From Thiohalorhabdus denitrificans (GTDB lineage Bacteria > Pseudomonadota > Gammaproteobacteria > Thiohalorhabdales > Thiohalorhabdaceae), in assembly GCF_001399755.1 (NCBI RefSeq), contig NZ_LJCP01000014.1, positions 248,001 to 312,000 of the forward strand: 64,000 nucleotides of DNA, in the 5' to 3' direction. Shown here one piece after another: positions 34,106-46,617 of the stretch. How positions within the stretch are numbered: the first letter of the stretch is position 1; every line of letters begins with the position of its first letter. Under the pieces are notes generated by a model that saw only the letters and a program-made list of their open reading frames with translations, did no database searches and was not told the origin of the DNA. The position numbers were made by a program, and so were the translations under genes.

Positions 34106-34540
34106 TTATTCCCAGGTGGAGCCGCCATCGCTTTCCTGGTCGTCCCCGTAGACGTCGCCGGAGTTACCGGCACCACCCTGCTGGCCGCCGCCGGGGGCTT
34201 GGCCGCCGCCCGGGGCCTGTCCGCCACCAGGGGCCTGTCCACCGCCCGGGGCCTGTCCACCGCCCGGGGCCTGTCCACCGCCCGGGGCCTGTCCACCGCC
34301 CGGGGCCTGTCCACCGCCCGGGGCCTGCCCACCACCGGGGCCCTGCCCGGCTCCGGGCGCCCCCTCCACCGGGGCATCACCGCCGGCGCCACCGGCCCCC
34401 GGAGCGGCGGGTCCTTCCTCCTCGGCGCGCTCTTGGCCGCCGCCCATGCCCGGCTGGGCCAGGGCGCCTCCCGCCAGCATGGCGGTGGCCAGACCGGTCA
34501 CGAGCATCGCTCCCGGGCGGAACCGTTTCTCTTCCTGCAT
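34106..34540 (-). CDS. Secreted protein with PGGGQA tandem repeats
   Basis: 144 residues: signal peptide (AMLVTGLATAMLAGGALAQ), an acidic/Gly-rich region, then nine consecutive PGGGQ units (six-residue period PGGGQA), and an acidic tail ending DGGSTWE. No cysteine or histidine lies in the repeat, so metal chelation is not obvious. GGAGGT lies seven bases before the ATG, which is preferred over an upstream GTG. It is the first gene of the cluster and lies downstream of the predicted sigma-54 promoter. The repeat is encoded by near-identical 18-bp units. Confidence 0.78.
   Translation of the reverse strand: MQEEKRFRPGAMLVTGLATAMLAGGALAQPGMGGGQERAEEEGPAAPGAGGAGGDAPVEGAPGAGQGPGGGQAPGGGQAPGGGQAPGGGQAPGGGQAPGGGQAPGGGQAPGGGQAPGGGQQGGAGNSGDVYGDDQESDGGSTWE
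34190..34350. repeat. 18-bp in-frame tandem repeat array
   Basis: Direct repeats of an 18-bp unit (plus strand GGGGCCTGTCCACCGCCC), about nine units with the central five essentially identical. Each codes six residues, so changes in copy number keep the reading frame. Such identical units are prone to slipped-strand length change. Confidence 0.85.
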
Positions 34541-34690
34541 ACGGATCACCTCCGTTTCGGGTTAATGGCCACCCTCCCCGGAGCAACGGGCATGCCAACC
34601 CGAAAACCACCCCCCTCACAAAAACCAAGGATCTGTTTTAAAAATGAATTTCCCCTAACCCGGCGCCCCCGTGACCCGGCTTCAAGGGGC

Positions 34691-34705
34691 GCACCTTATG
34701 TGCCA
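34691..34705 (-). promoter_or_regulatory. Predicted sigma-54 (RpoN) promoter of the secreted-protein operon
   Basis: Read on the minus strand: TGGCACATAAGGTGC. Against the consensus TGGCACGNNNNTTGC this differs at two positions only and keeps the invariant GG (-24) and GC (-12) at the correct 10-base spacing. It points toward the repeat-protein gene, whose ATG is about 150 bases away. The adjacent divergent operon encodes an NtrC-class activator, which such promoters require. Confidence 0.65.
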
Positions 34706-34733
34706 GAATTTCACATGCGTCATAACTGGCACA
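34699..34733. promoter_or_regulatory. Inverted repeat in the divergent control region
   Basis: TGTGCCAG (34699-34706) and CTGGCACA (34726-34733) are perfect 8-bp inverted arms, 19 bases apart. The left arm overlaps the -24 element of the predicted sigma-54 promoter and the right arm lies just before the kinase ATG. It could be a protein-binding dyad or the trace of two opposed sigma-54 elements. Confidence 0.45.
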
Positions 34734-34742
34734 GGAAATCCC

Positions 34743-36210
34743 ATGGATCTTCGCCTCGCCTTCCTCCTCTACGTCGCCCTCCCCCTCCTCCTGCTGATCG
34801 GCACCGTGGGCTCCGTGAGCGTCGGCGCGCTCGAGGAGCTCAGCGAGAAGCGGCTCAAGGAGGACCTGGAGCTGATCGGCCGGACCCTGCAGAAGCCCCT
34901 GGGACGGGCCATGGAGCGGGGCCGGGAGGGCACTCTGGAGAACGCCCTGGAATCGGCCTTCAGCTTCGGGCGGGTCTACGGCGCCTACCTGTACGACGAG
35001 TCGGGCGAGCGGGTGGCGGCGGCCGGGGCCGCGGCCTACGCCAAGGAGCCCGACCGGGAGGACATCGCCGAGCGGGCCGAAGCGGGCCAGGAAGGCGGGA
35101 CCTACGGGGAGATGGGAGGTCGGGAGGTCTACAGCTACTTCGTTCCCCTGACCGACGGCTCCGGTCGCAACAACGGCCTGGTCCAGATCACCCGGCGGGC
35201 CAGCGAGATCCAGGGGTACCTCCAGCAGCTCCGCGGCTACGGCCTGGCGGGCCTGGCGGGGCTGGCCGTGATCCTGATGCTGGTAACGCTTCTGGGCCAC
35301 CACTTCGCCGTGGGCCGGCCTCTCACCCGCCTGGCCCAGAGCATGAACCGGGTGGCGGCGGGCGACCGGGACCACCGGTCTTCCGAGACCGGGCCCCGGG
35401 AGATCGCCGACCTCAGCCGGACCTTCAACGGCATGCTCCGGCGCATGCAGCAGGACCAGGCGGAGATCCGGGAGCGCCGCATCAGCGAGGAGCGCCTCCA
35501 GCGGGAGCTCCAGCAGTCGGAGAAGATGGCCGCCGTCGGCCGCCTGTCGGCGGGCGTGGCCCACGAGCTGGGCACCCCCCTGAGCGTGGTGGACGGCACC
35601 GCTCAGCGCCTCCTGCGCGACGAGCGTCTGGATGCGGGCCAGCGGAAACGGCTGGAGCGCATCCGCGATCAGGCCGGGCGGATGACCCAGATCGTGGAGC
35701 AGCTCTTGGCCTTCGGCCGGCAGCCCGGGGGGGCGCCCCGCCCAATTTCCACGGAGCAGCTGACCCGGGCCGCCATCCATTCGGTCCGGGACCTGTATGC
35801 GGAGACCGGCGTCGAGCTCGAATGGCACACGCCCCAGCCCCCGCCCATGGTGGAGATCGATCCGGTGCGGGGGGAGCAGGCCCTCACCCACCTGCTCACC
35901 AACGCCGCGCAGGCCACCCCGGGCGGCCGGGTGGGCCTGCGCTGGGAAATCCAGGGGGACGAGGCCGTCCTGACCGTGGAGGACGACGGCCCCGGGATCC
36001 CCCTGGAACGCCGGGAATGGGTCTTCGACCCCTTCTCCACCACCAAGCCGCCCGGGCAGGGAAGCGGCCTGGGGCTGGCCCTGGTCCACGGTGTGGCGGA
36101 GGAGCACGGCGGAACCATCCACATCGAGCACAGCCCCCTGGGCGGCGCGGCCTTCGTCTTGCGCCTCCCCAGGGCCCACCCTTCTGCCGAGCCCGAAACG
36201 GGGGAAAACG

Positions 36211-36218
<8 letters not shown>
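34743..36218 (+). CDS. Membrane sensor histidine kinase (NtrB/ZraS-like)
   Basis: 491 residues: transmembrane helix 1 (about 7-27), a periplasmic sensor region (28-163) without recognisable domain, transmembrane helix 2 (about 165-187), a HAMP linker, then the dimerisation helix with phospho-acceptor His274 (SAGVAHELGTPLSVV) and an ATPase domain (HLLTNAAQATPG, VEDDGPGIP, GSGLGLALVHGVAEEHGG). Its stop codon overlaps the start of the response-regulator gene by eight bases. AGGAAA precedes the ATG. The partner regulator and divergent secreted genes suggest that it senses an envelope condition. Confidence 0.9.
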
Positions 36219-37596
<1,378 letters not shown>

Positions 37597-37618
37597 CCAA
37601 GGACGAGTCCGACAGCCC

Positions 37619-39968
<2,350 letters not shown>

Positions 39969-39970
<2 letters not shown>

Positions 39971-40003
39971 CCCCTGGCGGTGGCCCCAAGACGGGGCCCT
40001 GGG
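39969..40003. terminator. Hairpin between the convergent tex and rhodanese genes
   Basis: AGCCC…GGCCCC–AAGAC–GGGGCC…GGGCT forms an imperfect stem spanning the whole short gap between two convergent genes. There is no T-tract, so bidirectional termination is likely but not classical. Confidence 0.35.
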
Positions 40004-40711
40004 CTACCCCTCCTCCCCGCCCAGGGACCGCTCCTGCAGATACTGCAGAAGGCCCATCTTGGCCGCCTTGCAGGTCTTCTCCTGAGCCGGGGTCCAGGCC
40101 GTCATGCTGATGCCGTCGCAGACATTGTTGATCCAACGGGCCTTCTCGGGCCGCTCCCGGTAGTACCCCGGCCCATGGGGGGAATCGGGCCAGTCGTCCC
40201 CGGAGGCCACCCGGTAACCGGCGTCCTGCCAGGCCGGGAAACCGTGCCGGAGGTAGTAGACCTCCTGCCACCCCCAGTGCACCGCCAGGGCCGCCGAGCC
40301 GCTGGAGCGGGGGCAGTCCACCCCGTTGCAGTAGAACACCACCGGCTCGTCCTGGGCCGCCACCTCCCGCAGGGACTCCTCCGTGAGCTCCTCGAGCTGC
40401 TGGCCCGCGACCTCCCCGGCCCGAACCCAGTTTTCGTCAGGATCGTTCCTCAGGCGCGTGGACCCGGGGATGTGCCCCACCAGGTAGTCCGCCTTCGTCC
40501 TGGGATCCACGAAGGGCACCCCCTCCTGCCAAAGCTCGTAGGCCCGTTCCACCGAAATGGTGGTGGCCCCCTCCACCCGCTCGGGACTGACGTAGTCGGA
40601 GGCCGGCTGGAAGGGGGCGTCCAAACGGTCGGCCACGCCCGATGTAGACACGGCCCAGGCCCATACAGCCAGGGCGGCGAGGCCGCCCATCCCCGGTAAA
40701 GACTTTCCCAT
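40004..40711 (-). CDS. Periplasmic rhodanese-domain protein
   Basis: 235 residues with an N-terminal hydrophobic export signal (GMGGLAALAVWAWAVSTSG). The rhodanese-like domain (about 50-180) has ISVERAYELWQEGVPFVDPR, YLVGHIPGSTRLRND and the active-site loop VVFYCNGVDCPRSSGSA, which contains two cysteines and is longer than in sulfurtransferase rhodaneses. A C-terminal extension holds two further cysteines (NNVCDGISMTAW, EKTCKAAKMG). The family may move sulfane sulfur or bind a thiol ligand in the periplasm, plausible in a sulfur oxidiser. GAGGAG precedes the ATG. Confidence 0.8.
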   Translation of the reverse strand: MGKSLPGMGGLAALAVWAWAVSTSGVADRLDAPFQPASDYVSPERVEGATTISVERAYELWQEGVPFVDPRTKADYLVGHIPGSTRLRNDPDENWVRAGEVAGQQLEELTEESLREVAAQDEPVVFYCNGVDCPRSSGSAALAVHWGWQEVYYLRHGFPAWQDAGYRVASGDDWPDSPHGPGYYRERPEKARWINNVCDGISMTAWTPAQEKTCKAAKMGLLQYLQERSLGGEEG

Positions 40712-40797
40712 GGCTGGCTCCTCGTTGCCCCTTTTTGTTCCCCAGCCTGGTAAGCTACCGGAATTCCCGCAACATGCATAGGGGTTTAGGCGCCCGA

Positions 40798-42792
40798 CTA
40801 CCCCCCGAGCAGCCGCTTCTCCGCCCATTCCAGCCGCTCGGAAGGCCCCCGTAGGACCAGGGCGTCGCCCTCCCGCAGCTCTAGGTCCGGGGTGGGCTCC
40901 TCGCCGCGGATGCCGCCCCGGCGCACGGCGCTCACCTGCACCCCCTGCTCCTCCAGACCCAGCTCGGCCAGCCGCCAACCCACGCTGGGGGCATCCGCCG
41001 GCAGGAGCACAGTGTGAAGCCGCTCGCCGCCGGCCGGGGCCCGCTCCCCCGCATCCAGCTCCGCCCCCGTGAACAGCCCCCGCAGCTGCCGGTAGCCGCT
41101 GGAGCGGGCGTTCTCCAGGAGCCGCATCACCTCCCCCGTGGGCACCCCCAGGGTCAGAAGCAGCTCCGTGGCGAGCATGAGGCTGGCCTCCAGGCTCTCG
41201 GGCAGGACCTCCGTGGCCCCGGCCTCGGAGAGCTCCTCCATGTAGGTGTCGTCCCGGGTGCGCACCAGGATGGGGAGGTCCGGGTACTCGGCGCGCACCC
41301 GGCCCAGGATGCGGAGGGCGGCGTTCACCTCGTCGAAGGTCACCACCAGGGCCCGGGCCCGCCCGAGCCCGGCCGCCTCCAGCAGGTCGCGGTGCGTGGC
41401 GTCGCCGTAGAAGACCCGCTCCCCCGCGTCCCGGGCATCGCGGATGCGGATGGGGTCCAGGTCCAGGGCCACGTACTCCTGGGCCTCGTCGCGCAGGAAC
41501 TTGGCCAGGTTCTGGCCCACCCGCCCGTAGCCGCACAGGATGATGTGGTCCTGAAGCTGGTGGGTGGCCTCCGCCACCTCCCGCTGGCGCTCGGTTCGCC
41601 GCTGCAGGTAGCTGCGGTGCAGGAGGCCCTTGGCCACCACGCCGTTGTAGCGCACCAGGAAGGGGGTCAGGGCCATGGAGACCACCACCGCGGTAAGCAC
41701 GACCTGGCTGGTGGCGGGGTCGAACAGCTCGTGCTTCATGGCCAGGGCCAGCAGGGCGAAGCCGAACTCGCCCCCCTGCGCCAGCACCATGCCGGTGCGC
41801 ACCGCCACCCCGGCCTCGTTGCCCGCCACCCGGGTCAAGGCCGCCACGAGGAGTCCCTTGCCCAGCACCAGGAAGCCCACCAAGGCGACCACCTGGGGCC
41901 AGATGTCGGGGAGCTGGAAGATGTCCAGCCGCGCGCCGATGGTGATGAAGAACAGGCCGAGCAGGACGTCGCGGAAGGGCCGGATGTCCGCCTCGATCTG
42001 GTGGCGGAACTCCGTCTCGCCGAGCATCAGCCCCGCCAGGAAGGCCCCCAGGGCCAGGGACAGGCCCAGCTCGTGGGTAATCCAGGCGGCGGCGAGGGCC
42101 ACCATGAGTACGGTGAGGGTGAACAGCTCCGCCGAGTGGGTACGGGTCACCTCGCGGAACAGGGGCCGCAAGGCGTAGCGGCCCAGGGCGAACATGACGG
42201 CCAGGGCCAGCACCCCCTTAAGCAGGGCCAGGAGGATGGGCCACCACATGGATTCGGCGCCGTTCCCGGCCAGGATCGGGATCAGCACCAGGAACGGCAC
42301 CACCGCCAGGTCCTGGAACAGCAGGATGCCCACCGCGGTGCGGCCGTGCCGGGACTGCAGCTCCAGCTGGTCGGCCAGCTGCTTCACCACGATGGCCGTG
42401 GAGGACAGGGCCAATGCCCCGCCCACCACCACCGCCCCCTCCCAGGAGACGCCGTAGAGCAGGGCGATCCCGGTCCCGGCCGCGGTCCCCAGCACCACCT
42501 GCGCCCCGCCCAGCCCCACCACGGTCCGGCGCATGGCCAGGAACTGAGGCAGGGAGAACTCTAGGCCGATGGTGAACAGCAGGAACACCACGCCGATCTC
42601 CGCAAGGAGCTCCAGGGCCGCACTCTCATGGATCCAACCCAGGCCGTGGGGGCCCGCCAGGACCCCCGCCAGCAAATAGCCCAGCACCGGGGGCAGGTGG
42701 GCGCGCCGCAGGAGCGCCACCGCCACCACGGCCAGCGCCAGGAGGACCAGGAAATCCTGCAAGGGGTGGATCTGCATGCGAAGCTCATCCAT
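40798..42792 (-). CDS. CPA2 cation:proton antiporter with RCK domains (KefB/YbaL-like)
   Basis: 664 residues: about 12 transmembrane helices (residues 10-385) including GYLLAGVLAGPHGLGWI and ALSSTAIVVKQLADQLELQSRHGR, typical of monovalent cation:proton antiporter-2 proteins. A TrkA-N nucleotide-binding domain follows with HIILCGYGRVGQNLAKFL at about 415, then a TrkA-C domain near the end. It exports potassium or sodium in exchange for protons. No KefF/KefG-type ancillary gene adjoins it. Of two possible ATG codons (first and sixth residue) the first is given. Confidence 0.92.
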   Translation of the reverse strand: MDELRMQIHPLQDFLVLLALAVVAVALLRRAHLPPVLGYLLAGVLAGPHGLGWIHESAALELLAEIGVVFLLFTIGLEFSLPQFLAMRRTVVGLGGAQVVLGTAAGTGIALLYGVSWEGAVVVGGALALSSTAIVVKQLADQLELQSRHGRTAVGILLFQDLAVVPFLVLIPILAGNGAESMWWPILLALLKGVLALAVMFALGRYALRPLFREVTRTHSAELFTLTVLMVALAAAWITHELGLSLALGAFLAGLMLGETEFRHQIEADIRPFRDVLLGLFFITIGARLDIFQLPDIWPQVVALVGFLVLGKGLLVAALTRVAGNEAGVAVRTGMVLAQGGEFGFALLALAMKHELFDPATSQVVLTAVVVSMALTPFLVRYNGVVAKGLLHRSYLQRRTERQREVAEATHQLQDHIILCGYGRVGQNLAKFLRDEAQEYVALDLDPIRIRDARDAGERVFYGDATHRDLLEAAGLGRARALVVTFDEVNAALRILGRVRAEYPDLPILVRTRDDTYMEELSEAGATEVLPESLEASLMLATELLLTLGVPTGEVMRLLENARSSGYRQLRGLFTGAELDAGERAPAGGERLHTVLLPADAPSVGWRLAELGLEEQGVQVSAVRRGGIRGEEPTPDLELREGDALVLRGPSERLEWAEKRLLGG

Positions 42793-42959
42793 GGGTTCGG
42801 GGTAACCGTCCGGACATTTCCGGACACCATCGGCGCCCAGCTTACAGGGCGAGAACGGGTTTGCGCATACCGGCCTTTGCCCCCGGCCCCGGGCCTTTTA
42901 TGGTGGGAATACCCCCTTGGGCGGGCCCATTCTGCCACCAAGCAACGCCAGGAGCCCTC

Positions 42960-45383
42960 ATGCCCGGACCCCAGCCCCTGCCACCGGCATCCCTGTACCA
43001 GCGGTGCGATCCCCAGGAGCTATCCTTCCAGACCACCGCGGAGCTGGAGGACCTGGAACGGATCATCGGCCAGGACCGCGCCCTCGACGCCCTGCATTTC
43101 GGGGCGGGCATCCGCAGCGAGGGCTTCAACCTGTTCGTGCTCGGCCCCAACGGCATGGGCAAGCACACGGTGGTCCAGCATTTCCTGGAAGACCGGGCCG
43201 CGCGCGAGCCCGTGCCCCCGGACCGGTGCTACGTGCACAACTTCGAACAGTCCAACCGCCCCCTCCTCCTGGAGCTTCCCCCCGGCAAGGGGGTGCAGCT
43301 GCGCGACGACCTGGACCAGCTGATCGAGGAGCTGCGTACCGCCATCCCGGCCACCTTCGAGAGCGAGGAGAACCAGAGCCGCATCCACGAGATCCAGCAG
43401 GAGTTCAATCAGCGCCAGGAGGAGGCCTTCCAGGAGGTCCAGCAGGAGGCCGAGGAACGCGGAATCACCCTCCTCCAGACCCCCGCCGGGTTCACCTTCG
43501 CCCCGGTGCGCGACGGCGAGGTCCTGGGCCCCGAGGAGTTCCAGAAGCTGGACGAGGAGGAGCGCCACCGCATCGAGGCGGACATCGCCCACCTGCAGGA
43601 GCGCCTGCAATGGGTCCTGCGCCAGGTGCCCAAATGGCGCAAGGAGAGCCAGGAGAAGGCCCAGGAGGTGAACAGGCAGATGGCGGACTTCGCCGTGGGG
43701 CACCTGATCGAGGGCTTCAAGAGCGAATACGCCGATCTACCGGACGTGCGGGCCCACCTGGACGCCATCAAGCAGGATGTGATCGACCACGTGAACACCT
43801 TCCGCCGGGACTCCGCCCAGGAGGAGAGCGAGGAGGACGGGGGCTACGAGGCGCTCCTGCGGCGCTACCGGCTCAATGTCCTGGTGGACAACGGCGGCCA
43901 GCAGGGGGCCCCGGTCCATTACGAGGACCTGCCCACCCACCACCATCTGGTGGGGCGTGTGGAGCACCGCGCCGAGCAGGGCGCCCTGTTCACCGACTTC
44001 CGGCTCATCCGCGAGGGCGCCCTGCACCGCGCCAACGGCGGCTACCTGATCCTGGACATGCGCAAGCTGCTCATGCAGCCCTTCGCCTGGGAGAGCCTGA
44101 AGCGCGCCCTCTACGCCAATGAGATCCGCATCGAGTCCCTGGAGCAGCTCTACAGCTTCCTCGCCACCGTCACCCTGGAGCCCGAGCCGGTGCCCCTGAA
44201 CATCAAGGTGGTGCTGCTCGGCGACCGCTTCCTCTACTACCTGCTGTCCGAGTACGACCCGGACTTCCGGGAGCTCTTCAAGGTGCAGGCGGATTTCGAG
44301 GAGGACTTCGAGCGCAGCACCGAGAACAACGCCTTGTACGCCCAGCTTATCGCCACCCTGGCCAGGCGCGAGGGCCTCCTACCCCTCGACCGCACCGGCG
44401 TAGCCCGGGTCATCGAGCACGCCGCCCGCCTGGTGGAGGACGCCGAGCGCCTCTCCCTGCACAGCGGAAACCTCGCGGACCTGCTCCGCGAGTCCAACTT
44501 CTGGGCCCGGGAGGCCGGGCAGGAGGTAGTCCGGGCCGAGGACGTGCAGACCGCCATCGACAAGCAGACCTACCGCTCCGCCCGCATCCGGGAGCGCCTG
44601 CAGCGCGCCATCCGGAACGACGTGCTGATGATCGACACGGCGGGGAGCAAGGTGGGGCAGATCAACGGCCTCGCCGTGCTGCAGCTCGGCGATTTCGCCT
44701 TCGGCCGCCCCAACCGCATCACCGCCACCGCCCGCCTGGGGGACGGCCAGGTGGTGGACATCGAGCGGGAAGCGGAGCTGGGCGGCAGCATCCACTCCAA
44801 AGGGGTGATGATCCTGTCCAATTTCCTGGCCGCCCGCTATTCCCCCGAGCACCGCCTGTCCCTGTCCGCAAGTCTCACCTTCGAGCAGTCCTACGGAATG
44901 GTGGAGGGCGACTCCGCCTCGGTGGCCGAGCTGTGCGCCCTGCTGTCGGTGCTGGCGGACGCGCCCCTCCGCCAGTCCCTGGCGGTAACCGGCTCCGTGA
45001 ACCAGCACGGCGAGGTGCAGCCCATCGGCGGCGTCAACGAGAAAATCGAGGGCTTTTTCGACGTCTGCAGCCAGCGGGGCCTCACCGGGGAGCAGGGGGT
45101 GGTCATCCCCCGGACCAATGTGGACCACCTGATGCTGCGCGCCGACGTACGCCAGGCCGCCGAGGCGGGCACCTTCGCCATCTACCCGGTCTCCCGCGTG
45201 GACGAGGCCGTGGAGCTGTTCATGGACAGGGAAGCGGGAGCGCGCGACCCCGAAACCGGGCGCTTCCCCTACGGCACGGTCAATCGCCTGGTGGAGCGGC
45301 GGCTGGAGCACTACGCCCAGGTCTATCGCCAGGAGCACGCGGACGGTGACGATCTGTCCGGGGACGGCCAGGAGGATGGCTGA
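42960..45383 (+). CDS. LonB-like ATP-dependent protease (AAA/S16 family)
   Basis: 807 residues. It begins with a bacterial LonB/YcbZ-type N-terminal region (YQRCDPQELSFQTTAELEDL), Walker A FVLGPNGMGKHT, a long helical insertion rich in Glu/Gln (about 120-270), Walker B-like GGYLILDMRKLL, and a C-terminal S16 protease domain. Catalytic Ser652 lies in VEGDSASVAELCALLS and Lys695 in PIGGVNEKIEGFF. Both members of the Ser-Lys dyad are present, so the protease should be active. AGGAG is properly placed. The universal stress gene overlaps its end by eight bases. Confidence 0.93.
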   Translation: MPGPQPLPPASLYQRCDPQELSFQTTAELEDLERIIGQDRALDALHFGAGIRSEGFNLFVLGPNGMGKHTVVQHFLEDRAAREPVPPDRCYVHNFEQSNRPLLLELPPGKGVQLRDDLDQLIEELRTAIPATFESEENQSRIHEIQQEFNQRQEEAFQEVQQEAEERGITLLQTPAGFTFAPVRDGEVLGPEEFQKLDEEERHRIEADIAHLQERLQWVLRQVPKWRKESQEKAQEVNRQMADFAVGHLIEGFKSEYADLPDVRAHLDAIKQDVIDHVNTFRRDSAQEESEEDGGYEALLRRYRLNVLVDNGGQQGAPVHYEDLPTHHHLVGRVEHRAEQGALFTDFRLIREGALHRANGGYLILDMRKLLMQPFAWESLKRALYANEIRIESLEQLYSFLATVTLEPEPVPLNIKVVLLGDRFLYYLLSEYDPDFRELFKVQADFEEDFERSTENNALYAQLIATLARREGLLPLDRTGVARVIEHAARLVEDAERLSLHSGNLADLLRESNFWAREAGQEVVRAEDVQTAIDKQTYRSARIRERLQRAIRNDVLMIDTAGSKVGQINGLAVLQLGDFAFGRPNRITATARLGDGQVVDIEREAELGGSIHSKGVMILSNFLAARYSPEHRLSLSASLTFEQSYGMVEGDSASVAELCALLSVLADAPLRQSLAVTGSVNQHGEVQPIGGVNEKIEGFFDVCSQRGLTGEQGVVIPRTNVDHLMLRADVRQAAEAGTFAIYPVSRVDEAVELFMDREAGARDPETGRFPYGTVNRLVERRLEHYAQVYRQEHADGDDLSGDGQEDG

Positions 45384-46218
45384 GCCCGAAAGCAGCGGCG
45401 ACATCCGACGCATCCTGGTGCTGGTGGACGCCTCCCGCACCAGCCAGGCCGCCCTGGAGGCAGCCGCGGAACTGGCCGCCCGCCACGATGCGGAGCTGGC
45501 CACCCTCTACGTGGAAGAAACGGATCTCCTACGGCTGGCGGGCCTGCCCTTCGCCCGGGAGGTGGGCACCACCTCCGGAGTCAGCCGCCCGCTCAGCTCC
45601 GAGCAGCTGGAGCGGCGCCTCAAGGGGCAGGCCGCCGAGGTGCGCCAGCGCCTGCAGGCCCTGGCGGCCCGGCACCGCATCCGCTGGTCGCTCCAGGTGG
45701 CGCGGGGCCGGGCGGACGCCGTGGCCCTGGCTTGGGCCACCCCCGGGGACCTGCTCGTGGTGGGGAAGACGGGATGGTCGCGCCTGCCCTACAAGCGCCT
45801 GGGCTCCACCCCCCGCGACCTGGTCCGGAAGGCCAACGTCTCGGTAATGGTCTACGCGCCCCCGCCAACCCCCCGACGCCACCCCATCGTCGCCGTGTTC
45901 GACGACCCGCAAAGCGGGCCCCCTACCCTGGCCCTGGCGGCCTACATCGCCCATACCGAGGCAGATACCCTGACGGTGCTCATCCCCGAGGCGGAGGCGG
46001 AACGGCTGGTCCCGGAGGTGCGGCGGTGGCTGGCGGGGCGGGGAGTGGACGCCTCCCTCAAGCTCCTACAAGCCCGGGACCCCGAGGCCCTGACCAACAC
46101 CCTGTCCCGCGAGCGTCTGCAAGCCCTGGTGATCCATCGGAACAGCCCCCTGATCGCCGGGGAGGTCCGCCAGCGGCTCCTGGAATCCCTGGACGTCCCG
46201 GTCGTACTCGTGCCCTGA
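45376..46218 (+). CDS. Universal stress protein with two Usp domains
   Basis: 280 residues. The first Usp domain (about 11-155) has ILVLVDASRTSQAALEAAAE and WATPGDLLVVGKTGWSRLPY; the second (about 165-280) is shorter and diverged (PIVAVFDDPQSGPPTLALAA … VPVVLVP). The G-2xG-9xG(S/T) ATP loop is only partly kept, so nucleotide binding is uncertain. Overlaps the Lon-like gene (ATGGCTGA), which points to coupled expression and a shared stress role. Confidence 0.85.
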   Translation: MAEPESSGDIRRILVLVDASRTSQAALEAAAELAARHDAELATLYVEETDLLRLAGLPFAREVGTTSGVSRPLSSEQLERRLKGQAAEVRQRLQALAARHRIRWSLQVARGRADAVALAWATPGDLLVVGKTGWSRLPYKRLGSTPRDLVRKANVSVMVYAPPPTPRRHPIVAVFDDPQSGPPTLALAAYIAHTEADTLTVLIPEAEAERLVPEVRRWLAGRGVDASLKLLQARDPEALTNTLSRERLQALVIHRNSPLIAGEVRQRLLESLDVPVVLVP

Positions 46219-46617
46219 CCGACCCCGCCCGCCGGACGGGGATTGCGGGGCGTCCAGTCCGCGGCCTTCCGTTTTCCCGCCTGCCCGTTCCTCCCCGGTG
46301 GTTGGCCGGCGGATGCTACCGTCGCCCCTCCTGCCTTCCCGTTCCCCGTAGCCGCTTCCCCCAGCGTAGAAGACAGGGCGGTGCGTATTCCCCGGCCGTC
46401 CCTGCTCGTCCCTTTATGCCCGGTTTACGGATCCTTTCCTTTTTTGGGTGTCCTGATCCGCAAAAACAAAGGTGTCGCCTATAGACGTCAATCCCGGCGG
46501 GCTTATTGCGTATGGACAGATTTAAGGCGATAGTTCCCCATCAGATGGAACCGGGCCGCGCAAACGGGGACAGAAGCCCCTTTGCAGGGCCCCACCAGGA
46601 AACCGAACGGGGCCGCT
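46219..46617. other. Intergenic region upstream of the membrane/VWA pair
   Basis: No gene is supported here. The right half (46440-46510) is AT-richer, contains TTTTTTGGG and TATAGACG and probably holds the promoter of the following operon. No hairpin with a T-tract was found after the stress-protein gene. Confidence 0.4.

Noticed and set aside
34199-34640. Long plus-strand frames through the tandem repeat
   Set aside because: They are antisense shadows of the 18-bp repeat, whose period is a multiple of three and so opens all frames; the minus-strand frame has the signal peptide and ribosome-binding site.
34726-34740. A second sigma-54 promoter facing the kinase gene
   Set aside because: TGGCAC is present but the -12 GC is missing at the required spacing and the kinase ATG follows immediately.
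46443-46510. Short plus-strand frame before the coiled-coil membrane gene
   Set aside because: It starts in an AT-rich promoter-like patch with no ribosome-binding site and ends quickly.
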